Notes: generated from the letters alone by a model not told the origin. Positions 6,504 through 16,585 are shown, numbered from the stretch's first letter. The stretch is 64,000 nt of DNA from Tissierella praeacuta DSM 18095 (GCF_900128955.1 NZ_FQTY01000005.1:1-64000); one strand, 5' to 3'. Made by a program: numbers and translations.

Positions 6504-8462
6504 TTATGATATTGTTGCTCCTGACTTTAAATCTTCTAGGGTAGACACTAGGCTAAGTTTACCGTCACTATCTTCTGCTGCTAATATCATTCCCTTTGAT
6601 TCTATACCTCTTAGTTTTACAGGTTTTAAATTTGTAACTACTACTACTTTTTTACCCACTAAATCTTCTGGTGAATAATATTCTTTTATTCCTGATACTA
6701 CTTGACGTTCTTCCTCACCTAACTTTAATTGTAACACATATAATTTATCTGCCTTTGGATGATTTTCACAGGAAATAACTTCTGCTACCTTTAACTTTAT
6801 TTTATCAAATTCATCTATTGTAATTTCCTCTACCTTTTCTTCTACTTCCTTAACTTCTTCCACATTTACAACCTTCTTTCCTTTACTTCTTAAATCTATA
6901 AGTTTTTGATTTTCATCATTTAATTTAACTAATTCCTTTTCTATATCAAGTCTTGGGAATATAATACCTCCCCTTGCTACTTTTGTTCCTGTTTCTAGTA
7001 TTCCCCAAGTTTTAGCATCATTCCATAATATATCATTTTCCAGGCCAAGTTGTTTCCTTATCTCTATTGATGTTTTTTCCATAAATGGTTTAATTAGTAT
7101 AGATACAATTCTTAGGGATTCTGCCAAGTTATATAATACTGTATCTAGTCTTTCCTTATTCTCTTCCTTTGCCAAAATCCATGGAGCTGTTTCATCTACA
7201 TATTTATTAGTTCTTCTAATTAATTTCCATATTTCTTCTAAGGCATTGGAAAAGTTTAATTTGTCCATATACTCTTCTACTTTAGATGCTGCTTTTATTC
7301 CTATTTCCTTTAGAGAATCATCAAACTCTCCTTCCTTCACAGGTGCTGGAATTACTCCTTCATTATATTTTTCAATCATTGTAACTGTTCTACTCACTAG
7401 ATTTCCTAAATCATTAGCTAAATCTGAATTAAGTCTTTGTAGGAACTTATCCCTATGGAAAGAACCATCCTGTCCGAAGGAAAATTCTCTAAGAAGAAAA
7501 TATTTGAATGCATCTATACCATATAATTGAATTATTGGCTCTGGATATATTACATTCCCCTTTGATTTAGACATTTTATCATCTTCAAATAATATCCAAC
7601 CATGACCAAATACCTTTTTTGGTAATTCTAAATCCATTGCCATTAAAAGTGCTGGCCAAATTATAGTATGAAACCTTACTATTTCTTTACCTACTAGATG
7701 AACATTTGCAGGCCAAAACTCTTTAAAGTTTTTATCATCATCAGTACCATATCCTAAGGCTGTAAGATAGCAAGATAAAGCGTCTATCCATACATATACT
7801 ACATGGGATGGATCAAAGGGAACCTTAATTCCCCAATCAAAGCTAGTTCTAGACACACATAAGTCCTCTAAACCATCCTTTAAGAAATTGTTTATCATTT
7901 CGTTTTTTCTTGATTCTGGTTGAATAAACTCTGGATTTTCTTCATATAATGCTAATAATTTATCTCTATATTTTGAAAGTCTAAAAAAGTAAGCTTCTTC
8001 TTCTGCAAGATGAACTTCTCTACCACAATCTGGGCATTTTCCATCCTTTAGTTGCGATTCTGACCAAAATGCTTCACATGGAGTACAGTAATGTCCTTCA
8101 TATTTTGATTTATATATTTCACCTTTTTCATATAGCTTTGTAAATATTTCTTGTACTGCTTTTTCATGGTGAGAATCTGTAGTTCTTATAAAAGTATCAT
8201 AATCTATCTCCAAAGTTTTCCACAATGCTTTTATATCTGCAACAATTTTATCCACATATGCCTTTGGTGTAACGCCATTTTCTTTGGCTTTCTCTTGTAT
8301 TTTTTGCCCATGTTCGTCTGAGCCTGTTACAAAATATACATCATATCCTTGCATTTTCTTAAACTTTTTTATTGCATCTGCTGCTACTGTAGTATAGGTG
8401 TGTCCTATATGCAGATTATCCGATGGATAATAAATTGGTGTTGTCAAATAATATTTTTTCAT
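6504..8462 (-). CDS. metG: Methionyl-tRNA synthetase
   Basis: MetRS charges tRNA-Met. The 652-residue protein has class I signatures: HIGHT (residues 18-22) and KMSKS within DDKMSKSKGN (about 300). A zinc-knuckle insertion, CTPCEAF...CPDC, lies near 125-145. After the anticodon-binding helices, a C-terminal EMAP-II-like tRNA-binding domain (about 550-652) contains NHPKADKLYVLQ. The length fits the clostridial/Bacillus dimeric form. The start has GGGAGGT upstream. Expression is governed by the T-box leader at 8546-8817, so transcription should read through when uncharged tRNA-Met accumulates. Confidence 0.98.
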   Translation of the reverse strand: MKKYYLTTPIYYPSDNLHIGHTYTTVAADAIKKFKKMQGYDVYFVTGSDEHGQKIQEKAKENGVTPKAYVDKIVADIKALWKTLEIDYDTFIRTTDSHHEKAVQEIFTKLYEKGEIYKSKYEGHYCTPCEAFWSESQLKDGKCPDCGREVHLAEEEAYFFRLSKYRDKLLALYEENPEFIQPESRKNEMINNFLKDGLEDLCVSRTSFDWGIKVPFDPSHVVYVWIDALSCYLTALGYGTDDDKNFKEFWPANVHLVGKEIVRFHTIIWPALLMAMDLELPKKVFGHGWILFEDDKMSKSKGNVIYPEPIIQLYGIDAFKYFLLREFSFGQDGSFHRDKFLQRLNSDLANDLGNLVSRTVTMIEKYNEGVIPAPVKEGEFDDSLKEIGIKAASKVEEYMDKLNFSNALEEIWKLIRRTNKYVDETAPWILAKEENKERLDTVLYNLAESLRIVSILIKPFMEKTSIEIRKQLGLENDILWNDAKTWGILETGTKVARGGIIFPRLDIEKELVKLNDENQKLIDLRSKGKKVVNVEEVKEVEEKVEEITIDEFDKIKLKVAEVISCENHPKADKLYVLQLKLGEEERQVVSGIKEYYSPEDLVGKKVVVVTNLKPVKLRGIESKGMILAAEDSDGKLSLVSTLEDLKSGATIS

Positions 8463-8545
8463 CTCTATACCTCCCGTTTATTTAATTAATAAATAGTAAT
8501 TTGCGTTTGACCTACATCAGCTCACTACCGTTCGCTGTGTTAGGT

Positions 8546-8817
8546 CATAAAAAAGCCTTCGTCTCTTATAGAGACGAAGGCTGTCTTCGCGGTACCACTC
8601 TAATTTATCTAAATCTCACGATTTAAATCTCACTAGGTTATTAAACCTTGCAGTGTAACGGCTGCTTCCGTCATAGCTTAAAATCTTCGGCTATAAAGTT
8701 CAGGGGCCATCTTCGGAATAACATTAATCACTGGTTTTCACCTAAATCCAGCTCTCTGTAGAATAACCTTAATCCTACTCTTCCCTTCAACACCTTATTG
8801 TATCTTTCCTTATTTGA
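8546..8817 (-). promoter_or_regulatory. T-box leader, methionine-specific
   Basis: The minus strand carries the T-box motif AGAGTGGTACCGCG (8601-8588) followed by a strong terminator stem (AGCCTTCGTCTC with GAGACGAAGGCT, 8582-8554) and a T run. Stem I elements such as AGAGAGCTGG lie upstream. A likely ATG (Met) specifier is at 8710-8708 within GAAGATGGCC. The UGGU bulge fits a tRNA discriminator A. Its position before metG agrees with these assignments. Confidence 0.95.
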
Positions 8818-8823
8818 TATATA

Positions 8824-8852
8824 ATTATACTCTAAGTATAGAGTCTAGTCAA
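8824..8852 (-). promoter_or_regulatory. Sigma-A promoter of the metG T-box transcript
   Basis: On the minus strand TTGACT (8852-8847) and TATAAT (8829-8824) are separated by 17 nt, which places the transcript start near 8817. Confidence 0.85.
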
Positions 8853-8940
8853 CTAAATAATTAATTTAGGAGATTTTTATAGCCATTGTTATCTACATGA
8901 AGATGTATTAAGTTTAAATCTTGTTTTAAACTATCTATAT

Positions 8941-11919
8941 TTACTCAAGGGGTCCATTAACATTTATAGTATATGATCCTGTTCCTGAGTATTTATAAAT
9001 ATAAAGATAATATCTACTTGGTGCTGAATCATAAGAGCCTGTTAATCTCCCACCTGTTGTCGATGTTGGATACATTACATAATTTGTAAAATCTGGTGCT
9101 TTGTAAAGCATCCAACTAATTCCTAAATCACTATCTGGCATTACATTGATATCAACTTCTCCATTGGAAATTACATCAAAATAGTATACATCTACATTGT
9201 CATCCCTATCAAAACTTGCCGAAACTGTAAGATTATTCTTTATAGGTCCATTTGCATCATCAAATGTATCATTAGGTTCAGTCTCAGATGTAATACCATC
9301 ACTAGGGTTAGCTCCAGGTTCACTAATTATAACCTGTGCTTCATCTGTACTTTTTGCTCCCTTATCATCGGTTACTGTCAAAGTTGCTATAAATATACCT
9401 GCTTCAGAATACATATGGCTTGGATTTTCTTCAGTACTTGTATTACCATCTCCAAAGTTCCATAAATATGATACAATTGTTCCATCATTATCTTTAGAAC
9501 CTGCACTGCTAAAGCTTATTGCTGTTCCCTTTGTTCCTTCATAGGGACCATTTGCCTTTGCTACTGGAGGATTATTTACTGGTGTTGTTCCATCTCCTGT
9601 AAGTATTCCATGAAATACTACATCAAATTCTACTTCATTTGATGAGTTTACTTTATAATTTGTAAAGTAACATACTACTGTTTTATATCCACTCCAAGGA
9701 TATGATGTAAGTGTCTTTAGGGATTCATTCGCCATTAAATCCATGTATTTCCAATCTTCTACACGACCTTGAGATGATGTCTTTTTATATGTTCCACGCA
9801 ATGTAAATGTATTGAAGAATTGTGATTGTGATTGAGTCATTGTAACATCCCTAAGATTTATAACTGAAGTTATATCTGAATATAATGCTTCTAAGTCTTT
9901 TCTTGGATGAGTTGCTAAATAATCATCAGATACAAGAGGAATATAGTAACTGTTACTATTGTCTACTAGATATTGCATTTGATTCTGATACTCTGTATTT
10001 AAACTGGCATTATTACTATACTGACTTATTAAATTATCATATGCCCTTACATTGTTTGTTTTTACAGCATCATTTAAACTGTTGAGCATATCCATATTTT
10101 TTTCATACATATAATTATAAACAACAAAACTGTAAGTATAAAAAGTAAATCCGCTGTTATATGATGAATATAAAGTCTTAGCTAAAGAGTATCTCTCTGA
10201 CTCTCTACCAATATTAGATACCATGGATTTTCTTGGCACTACACCATCCGTACGAGTAGAACCAGCAAACCATTCAGCTCCGCCTTCCTCAAACCAAGTC
10301 AATCTATCATTCTGATAAATTTCTGACTCTCCCCACATACCAGGTACTAAATATCTACCTTGTAAATAATGAGTAAATTCATGGCGGAATAACTCTTCTA
10401 ATGTATATATACTATCTTCAGGAGTTCTTTCGTAAGTGTAGAAAGATCCCCAGCTCTCTATATATATACCACCATTATTAGTATCTAGCCCAAACAGATA
10501 TCGATTCATACCATATTCATCAGGATTATTATAAATATAGCATTTCAATATTTCATCAGTATTATTGGCTTCAAGAGGAGTATCTCTTCCTACTGCCCTA
10601 TAAAATTGTGCCCTAACTTCATATGAAGCCCAATAAAGTCTTTTAACTTTATCAATTGTAACATCATTTCCTGTATATATTATTAATTTTCCATCATCAA
10701 AAGTATAAGTTCTAGGTAAGTATTTATTTATCCCATCTTGTTTGATTTTATTAATATCTATTTTTCTGCCATAATAATCTAATCCATTATAATTATCTAC
10801 TATGGATGAAGCAGCTTGGAAATACTGCTCTCCCAAATATGGATATAAATTCATTGCCTCTGTAAGAACTCTATTTCCTTCACTTGAATTACTGTGAACC
10901 TTTCCCAATGTCCCCATCCAATATAATCCATTATTTATTAGCCATCCATTATCTGAAGTAAGGTTTCCTAATAATGCTATATTTGATACCTGTGCTATAT
11001 AGTTATCAATTCTGCCATACCAAATAGTTTTCGATGGTGTAACACCCTTATAAAGTTCTTCACTAATATCATATTCTATACCACCACCTAAATTATAAAT
11101 AGCAGTTCCTTTTCTATTATCCTTGATATAGGTATCTATATTTGATTTGAATTGTTGAAATACAGGAATGGTACGATTAATTACATCTACATTAGTTGAA
11201 GCATTCCACATAAGAAGACCTATGGCAGATACTAAGTCGTCTTGCTGTGCTGTTCCCAGTTTGAAGTTAGGATTATTCATAACTGAAACTATTGCTGGCA
11301 AACATTTATCATGATAACTTCTATTATTAAGTTCACTTAATTGACTATTGTAAAAACCCAAATAAAAACCTGCTCTAGTTACTTCGCAAAGTGTAGGTAT
11401 ACCTTTGTTATCAGTGCTGGTATATTGTGTTCCACGAACATTTATTGCATCAATAAGTGCTTGCATACGACTTTGATTGGAATAAAATTCATATGCATCT
11501 TGGCTATACTGAAATAAATCTGTAATATCGCTGTACTCAATAGTAACTAGCAAATTTACTAAATCAGTATAGTTTAATGTCTTTAAATAAGCCATTGAAT
11601 AGGTGTTTTTCATTGCAGCAAATGAGTTTTGGCTGCTAGATTCCAATTTTGGAGGTTCAGGTGGTTTTATTGTTAATGAATCTTCAGTAATTTTTTTTGA
11701 AAATATAGTAGTCTCTATTTTTTCTTTAGTGTCTATTTTTCCCATAGGTGATTGATATGACATTGATAATACAGGGACATTATCATCTATGGCTAAAACT
11801 AAACTACTGAAAATATTACTTAACAGCAAAGTAACAATGCATAACAAGCATATAATTTTAGATAATTTATGCCTGTTTAATAAAATCTTTGTTAGATTTT
11901 CACTAATTGTTTTTTTCAT
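8941..11919 (-). CDS. Secreted collagenase, peptidase family M9
   Basis: This 992-residue secreted metalloprotease resembles clostridial ColA/ColH/ColT. A long basic signal region with a hydrophobic core (about 15-43) is followed by the collagenase activator region. The zinc motif HEFTH is near residue 512, and the downstream glutamate ligand lies in EEGGAEW near 543. A single PKD domain (WNFGDGNTS, about 790-875) and a single C-terminal PPC-type collagen-binding domain (about 885-992, starting SETEPNDTFDDA) follow, giving the S1-S2-S3 layout. The start has AAGGAGAGAG. It breaks the conserved metG-adjacent gene order and is flanked by about 880 bp of gene-free DNA, which suggests acquisition. 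It should degrade host or environmental collagen to peptides that the Opp system could import. Confidence 0.93.
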   Translation of the reverse strand: MKKTISENLTKILLNRHKLSKIICLLCIVTLLLSNIFSSLVLAIDDNVPVLSMSYQSPMGKIDTKEKIETTIFSKKITEDSLTIKPPEPPKLESSSQNSFAAMKNTYSMAYLKTLNYTDLVNLLVTIEYSDITDLFQYSQDAYEFYSNQSRMQALIDAINVRGTQYTSTDNKGIPTLCEVTRAGFYLGFYNSQLSELNNRSYHDKCLPAIVSVMNNPNFKLGTAQQDDLVSAIGLLMWNASTNVDVINRTIPVFQQFKSNIDTYIKDNRKGTAIYNLGGGIEYDISEELYKGVTPSKTIWYGRIDNYIAQVSNIALLGNLTSDNGWLINNGLYWMGTLGKVHSNSSEGNRVLTEAMNLYPYLGEQYFQAASSIVDNYNGLDYYGRKIDINKIKQDGINKYLPRTYTFDDGKLIIYTGNDVTIDKVKRLYWASYEVRAQFYRAVGRDTPLEANNTDEILKCYIYNNPDEYGMNRYLFGLDTNNGGIYIESWGSFYTYERTPEDSIYTLEELFRHEFTHYLQGRYLVPGMWGESEIYQNDRLTWFEEGGAEWFAGSTRTDGVVPRKSMVSNIGRESERYSLAKTLYSSYNSGFTFYTYSFVVYNYMYEKNMDMLNSLNDAVKTNNVRAYDNLISQYSNNASLNTEYQNQMQYLVDNSNSYYIPLVSDDYLATHPRKDLEALYSDITSVINLRDVTMTQSQSQFFNTFTLRGTYKKTSSQGRVEDWKYMDLMANESLKTLTSYPWSGYKTVVCYFTNYKVNSSNEVEFDVVFHGILTGDGTTPVNNPPVAKANGPYEGTKGTAISFSSAGSKDNDGTIVSYLWNFGDGNTSTEENPSHMYSEAGIFIATLTVTDDKGAKSTDEAQVIISEPGANPSDGITSETEPNDTFDDANGPIKNNLTVSASFDRDDNVDVYYFDVISNGEVDINVMPDSDLGISWMLYKAPDFTNYVMYPTSTTGGRLTGSYDSAPSRYYLYIYKYSGTGSYTINVNGPLE

Positions 11920-11933
11920 AATAGAACTCTCTC

Positions 11934-12050
11934 CTTTAAAATAATTTTATTTTACAAATAATTCTTTATGAAAATGCAATTATCGCCTCCTTAGAAATAA
12001 TTTGTATTATAATAATCCTTGATGAAAATATAATTGTCACCTCCTGGGAT
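11934..12050 (-). repeat. Tandem leader repeat before the collagenase
   Basis: On the minus strand two imperfect units of about 55 nt start with GGAGGTGACAATT (12044) and GGAGGCGATAATT (11990). Both share the core ATTTTCAT(C/A)AAG and end in AAATTATTT. A third Shine-Dalgarno, GGAGAG at 11934, is the real one for the collagenase. The spacing is 54 and 56 nt. Confidence 0.6.
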
Positions 12051-12055
12051 AATAT

Positions 12056-12739
12056 AGTTACAGTTCAATTGCTGCATTCTCTAACTTTGCTATATTAGGT
12101 TATAATCTTAATGTACTAATACGGGGAAGATAATATTAAATGATAGAAATTACAATATATATTCCAAGTAGTGCTGGATAATGTTTTTAATAAACCATGA
12201 ACTAACTTTTTCAAAGAGTTATGCACTAAGAATTCAGTGTGAAAGATATAATTTGAAATGAAAAACCTTAAATTTTAAGAACCTATCTTACGAAGAATAA
12301 GTTCTATTCCTAATTTAAATATTGTTACAATTTCCCTAGGTCAAAAGCAATAATCATATTTAATTATTTATCTTGCAATCTTTATGCCATTTTTTTATTT
12401 TAATGAAATATAGCAATATCAATAATATTCCTTTATTGATATTAAAAAAAGTATTAAATTTAATACTTTTTTTAATTATTTTAATATTAGTACCAAATTT
12501 CATACTAAATTGAATTTTAGATTTAGGCTATCCTACATATATACCAAATTTAATAATTAATTTATTAACCAATATATATATACTGATATATTTTCTGCTG
12601 CAATACTATCTGGTAGTACAATAAAAAATAATAATTCCCATTTTCATGAATAGTTTTCCATTTATTGTATATGATATTCATATATAAATAAATGAACATA
12701 GTATGGCTGTCTGAATATTATGTATATTGTATCAAAAAT
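12056..12739. other. Gene-free AT-rich spacer with a 36-bp perfect palindrome
   Basis: I see no supported gene in this stretch between two divergent genes. It holds a perfect palindrome of 18+18 bp at 12441-12476 (half-site ATTAAAAAAAGTATTAAA), which could work as a bidirectional terminator or cruciform. On the collagenase side, TAATATAG and CTATATTA can also form a leader stem at about 12052-12100. Confidence 0.5.
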
Positions 12740-12768
12740 TTGACAAATAATAAGTTTTTGATTACAAT
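12740..12768 (+). promoter_or_regulatory. Sigma-A promoter of the YabE-like gene
   Basis: TTGACA (12740-12745) and TACAAT (12763-12768) are separated by 17 nt, 31 nt before the start codon. Confidence 0.85.
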
Positions 12769-12799
12769 ACAAGAATAGTTAAATTATAGGAGGTATATT

Positions 12800-13831
12800 A
12801 TGGAAAATTTTACAGTCAATAAGACTTGGAAATTTATAGTCTTGACTGCCCTCGCTATAGCTGTAACTGTATCTTTAGGGTTTTACTTGTACCAAGGTAG
12901 TAGAGTTAATATTACCTTACAACTGGAAGATGAAGTTAGAGAAATAGCTTCACATTCCAAAACAGTGGGAGAATTACTTGAAAAAGAATCCATCCCATTT
13001 TATAAAGGTGCCTATATTAATGTAGGCTTAGACAGAGAACTTGAAGACAATATGAATATAATTATAAAGAATCCAAAGTCATACACTATTTTATCAGCAG
13101 GATTAGAATTAGATGTAGAGTCAACTTTTAATACTGTAGGTGAAATTCTAGATGACAACGGAATTGTATTAGGAGAAAAGGATTTTACCAATCCAAAACA
13201 AGGCGATACAATTACAAATGGAACAACGATTGAAATATTTAAAGTTGAGGAGGTGGTTGAAACCGTTGAAGATATTATTCCTTTTGAAAAAATTGTAAAT
13301 AAAAGCAATAAAATAGATATAGGAACATCAAAAATTGTTCAAGATGGTAAAAATGGACTTAAAAAGTCTTATTTCAAAAAGGAATTTATCAATGGCAAAC
13401 TTCACTCAACTGAGTTTGTAAAAGAAGAAGTAATTACCCAACCAATTTCTGAAATTATAGAAAAGGGCACTAAGGATTTAATCGTTACATCCAGAGGTAA
13501 TACTAGCTACAGGAAAGCTATGACGATGACAGCCACTGCCTATGACTTATCATTTGAAAGTTGTGGAAAATCACCAGGCGATAGATATTATGGTCTTACT
13601 GCCTCAGGTACAAAGGTTAGACCTGGTGTAGTTGCTGTTGACCCTAGGGTAATACCATTAGGCACGAAACTTTATGTTCAAAGCCTTGATGGAACTAAAG
13701 ATTATGGTTTTGCTATAGCAGAAGACACTGGAGGAGCAATTAAAGGAAATAAAATTGATTTATTTTTTGAAAGTTCTAGTGCAGTTAATAGATTTGGAAG
13801 AAGGAAAGTTAAAGTATATGTATTAAAATAA
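12800..13831 (+). CDS. YabE-like cell-wall protein (DUF348, G5 and 3D domains)
   Basis: This 343-residue surface protein has an N-terminal membrane anchor or signal (about 11-31). Two DUF348 ubiquitin-like repeats follow (ASHSKTVGELLEKESI and TFNTVGEILDDNGI). A G5 domain (about 150-225) comes next, then a C-terminal 3D domain (about 240-343) with DPRVIPLGT and AEDTGGAIKGNKIDL, which holds the three conserved aspartates. Family knowledge points to a peptidoglycan-active, Rpf-like muralytic enzyme of the double-psi beta-barrel fold. In Bacillus yabE lies between tatD and rnmV; here it is about 8 kb away, on the opposite strand, with its own promoter and terminator. Confidence 0.9.
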   Translation: MENFTVNKTWKFIVLTALAIAVTVSLGFYLYQGSRVNITLQLEDEVREIASHSKTVGELLEKESIPFYKGAYINVGLDRELEDNMNIIIKNPKSYTILSAGLELDVESTFNTVGEILDDNGIVLGEKDFTNPKQGDTITNGTTIEIFKVEEVVETVEDIIPFEKIVNKSNKIDIGTSKIVQDGKNGLKKSYFKKEFINGKLHSTEFVKEEVITQPISEIIEKGTKDLIVTSRGNTSYRKAMTMTATAYDLSFESCGKSPGDRYYGLTASGTKVRPGVVAVDPRVIPLGTKLYVQSLDGTKDYGFAIAEDTGGAIKGNKIDLFFESSSAVNRFGRRKVKVYVLK

Positions 13832-13833
13832 AA

Positions 13834-13865
13834 TCTAGGCTCCTGTTGGGAGCCTAGATTTTATT
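13834..13865. terminator. Bidirectional terminator
   Basis: AATCTAGGCTCC pairs with GGAGCCTAGATT around a TGTTG loop, with a T-rich tail on the plus strand and an A-rich flank. It separates the convergent YabE-like and GGDEF/HD-GYP genes. Confidence 0.85.
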
Positions 13866-13877
13866 TTAATATTGTTT

Positions 13878-16466
13878 TCATTTTATCCTAAGAAACTTTT
13901 CTACAAATATTTTTACTAAATTAGGATCAAATTGAGTCCCTGAATTTTTCATAAACTCTTCTAATATTTCTTCATCTGATAAAGCTTTTCTATATGCCCT
14001 GTCACTTGCCATTGCATCATAGGAATCTGCAATAGTTATAATTCTTGATATTAGAGGAATCTCTTCCCCCTTTAATCCTTTGGGATACCCTTTCCCATCA
14101 TATCTTTCATGATGATAAAGTACATATTTAGCTATTTGAGACATTTCATTTACTGTACTAAGTATTCTATATCCAATTTCAGGATGCTTCTTCATTTCAT
14201 GATATTCTTCATCAGTAAGGTATCCAGGTTTATCCAAAATAGCTTCATTAATTGCAATTTTACCTATATCATGTAATAATCCAGCATTTTCAATTTCCTT
14301 TAGTTTTTCTTCTTCCATACCTAAAGCATTGCCCAGCTCTTTAGAAATAATTGCTACTCTTTTAGAATGTTCTTCTTCTCTTTTATTTTTTTCATATAAG
14401 GTCATCATTATGGTTTCTATGGTCTTGCTTCTCATACTAGGACCTTCAAATAGTTTATGAGCATACATATTATCTTCTGCTTTTTTAAATATATTTGAAA
14501 TATCAGTATCAAAATTATATTTAGTTCCAACTCCAAATGATACTGATAGCTCTATATTAGTTAACTTCTCATCTGAAATATTTTTTTCCTTACTTAGTTT
14601 TTTTATTCTCTTTATAATTTCTTCTGCTTCTGTTTCATCTGTCTGAGGTAGAATAATTAAAAATTCATCTCCACTTATTCTTGCTACAATATCATTTTCC
14701 CTACAACCTTCTTCTATTATATCTCCTATATCCTGAAGCAATTTATCTCCTGTTTTATGACCAAAAGAGTCATTTATGAGTTTAAGTCCATTTACATCTG
14801 CCATTACAAGGGTTAAAGGAAGATTTTCAGGTGTATCTAATCTTCTTAGCTCTTCTTCAAAGAACCTTCTATTATATAATCCTGTTAGTTGATCTCTATA
14901 AGATAACTTTATTAATTTATCTTCCATTTTCTTTTTATCCGTTATATTCCTAGTTATAGAAACTACTTCATTATCATTAAGTTTTACTATTCTAATTTCA
15001 TAATTCTGAATATCTCCCGACTCCTCAAATTCATATTCAAAATTTTCCACTGTATTATTCTCTAATGCCCTTTTTATTTTCTTCATTGCAATATCCCCTA
15101 TTTCAGATGTAAATACTTCTCCAACTGTTTTATTTAGAAACTCTTCTCTTGCAAAGTACAACTCCTTACTATAGGACGCTTCTGCTTCAATAAACTTTCC
15201 ATCTTTATTAATTATAAATAGTATATCTGGTAAAACCTCTATTATAGCTTTATTCTTTTCTAATGCTTTCTTTAATTCCTTTTCAGATTTAATAAGCCTT
15301 TCATACTGATCTCTTATTTCTTCTTCCATGGCTGCTAGTTGTCCATATGAAGCTTCTAATTCTTCATTTTGAGCCATTATTTCTTCTGTACTTTGTTCAG
15401 TTTGTTCAAAAAAATCTTGTGTTTTACTTAATACTAAATTAATGGTCTTTCTCAGTTCTATGAAGGGATCATTTGTTTTTATTGGTATTCTATATCCAAT
15501 ATTTTCTTCAATATTGATTACACTAATATCCTTGTCCAAATTATGTACAGGGACTAGAAAATTTACTCTTTGTAAATAAGTAAATGAAGTAAATATAATT
15601 ATGGCTATAGCTAAAGCAATCAAAAAAATTCTTAAAGCATTTCTATCTTTCCCTCTAAATTCTTCTAAAGACATGAAATTTCCAATAATCCAATCAGTTT
15701 TTTCTACAGGCTGATATGATAAGTAGCCTAAAACTCCATCTAACTCTACCTCTATTTTCCCACTCTTAGTTTCTTGTAGTTCTTCATGTATATTATCACT
15801 TATTGAATTTATATTAATTAATTCAGACTCTAGGTCATATTTATATCTAGGATGGGCAATTATATTTCCTGCATTATCTATTAAAAAAGAATATCCTAAA
15901 TCTTTAATTCTAGTATCCTTCATTATTTCCATAATTCCTTCCATACTAATATCAGAAGCTACAACACCTAATAGTTCTCCATTTTTATTATATATAGGTT
16001 TTGATATGGAGACTACTAAATTTCCATCTACGGCATCTACATACGTATTTGAAAATACTAATGCTTTTTCTTCCTTTGCCTTTATATACCACTCTCTTTT
16101 TCTTGAATCATAATCATCGGGAGGAATCCAATCATTGGAGATTATAAATTTATTATTTGTATCGCCAAAATACATATATTTGATTGCTGAATTATTTTCT
16201 ACAAGGGCTTTAAAATATTCTACAATTTCATTGTCTGAATAATGTCCTGTAGATATAAAGGCTGAAGCTGCAATAGTATATTGACTGTGATATTCTAAAT
16301 TACTATTTATTTGAGCCCCTAAATGTTCTATAGATTTAGTCATATCCAATTCCTTATGATTAGTTATAGCCTTATTTAGATATGTATATTGAATTACTAA
16401 TCCTATAGCCACAATTAAAGTAAGTATTATACCAAATAAATAAAACTTTTTCTGTATGATTTTCAT
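13878..16466 (-). CDS. Membrane sensor with Cache, PAS, GGDEF and HD-GYP domains
   Basis: This 862-residue protein has transmembrane segments near 7-29 and 278-300 around a periplasmic-type dCache sensor (motif REWYIKAKEE). A coiled coil (about 355-395), a PAS domain (about 400-510), a GGDEF domain (about 520-680) and an HD-GYP domain (about 685-862) follow. HD-GYP signatures are intact: LLHDIGKIAI, HPEIGYRIL and HHERYDGKGYP. The cyclase signature reads SGDEF rather than GGDEF, so cyclase activity is uncertain while c-di-GMP hydrolysis is likely. I start at ATG 16466, with GAGGTGG 6 nt upstream; the GTG at 16475 overlaps that site. The ligand is unknown. Confidence 0.93.
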   Translation of the reverse strand: MKIIQKKFYLFGIILTLIVAIGLVIQYTYLNKAITNHKELDMTKSIEHLGAQINSNLEYHSQYTIAASAFISTGHYSDNEIVEYFKALVENNSAIKYMYFGDTNNKFIISNDWIPPDDYDSRKREWYIKAKEEKALVFSNTYVDAVDGNLVVSISKPIYNKNGELLGVVASDISMEGIMEIMKDTRIKDLGYSFLIDNAGNIIAHPRYKYDLESELININSISDNIHEELQETKSGKIEVELDGVLGYLSYQPVEKTDWIIGNFMSLEEFRGKDRNALRIFLIALAIAIIIFTSFTYLQRVNFLVPVHNLDKDISVINIEENIGYRIPIKTNDPFIELRKTINLVLSKTQDFFEQTEQSTEEIMAQNEELEASYGQLAAMEEEIRDQYERLIKSEKELKKALEKNKAIIEVLPDILFIINKDGKFIEAEASYSKELYFAREEFLNKTVGEVFTSEIGDIAMKKIKRALENNTVENFEYEFEESGDIQNYEIRIVKLNDNEVVSITRNITDKKKMEDKLIKLSYRDQLTGLYNRRFFEEELRRLDTPENLPLTLVMADVNGLKLINDSFGHKTGDKLLQDIGDIIEEGCRENDIVARISGDEFLIILPQTDETEAEEIIKRIKKLSKEKNISDEKLTNIELSVSFGVGTKYNFDTDISNIFKKAEDNMYAHKLFEGPSMRSKTIETIMMTLYEKNKREEEHSKRVAIISKELGNALGMEEEKLKEIENAGLLHDIGKIAINEAILDKPGYLTDEEYHEMKKHPEIGYRILSTVNEMSQIAKYVLYHHERYDGKGYPKGLKGEEIPLISRIITIADSYDAMASDRAYRKALSDEEILEEFMKNSGTQFDPNLVKIFVEKFLRIK

Positions 16467-16585
16467 ATTAGCCACCTCAACATATTAATATTAAGCAGAA
16501 GTTTATTTTAATATAATTACTTATACCCAGTATTTACCTATTTCTCACTTAAATAGATAGTTTTTTCTGAATATTATATAGAAAT

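Noticed and set aside
8909..8930. AGTTTAAA/TTTAAACT hairpin after the collagenase
   Set aside because: There is no T run on the collagenase strand, so I cannot support a terminator call.
11965..12045. Possible leader peptide within the collagenase leader repeats
   Set aside because: The frame lacks an ATG, GTG or TTG at suitable spacing from the GGAGG motifs.
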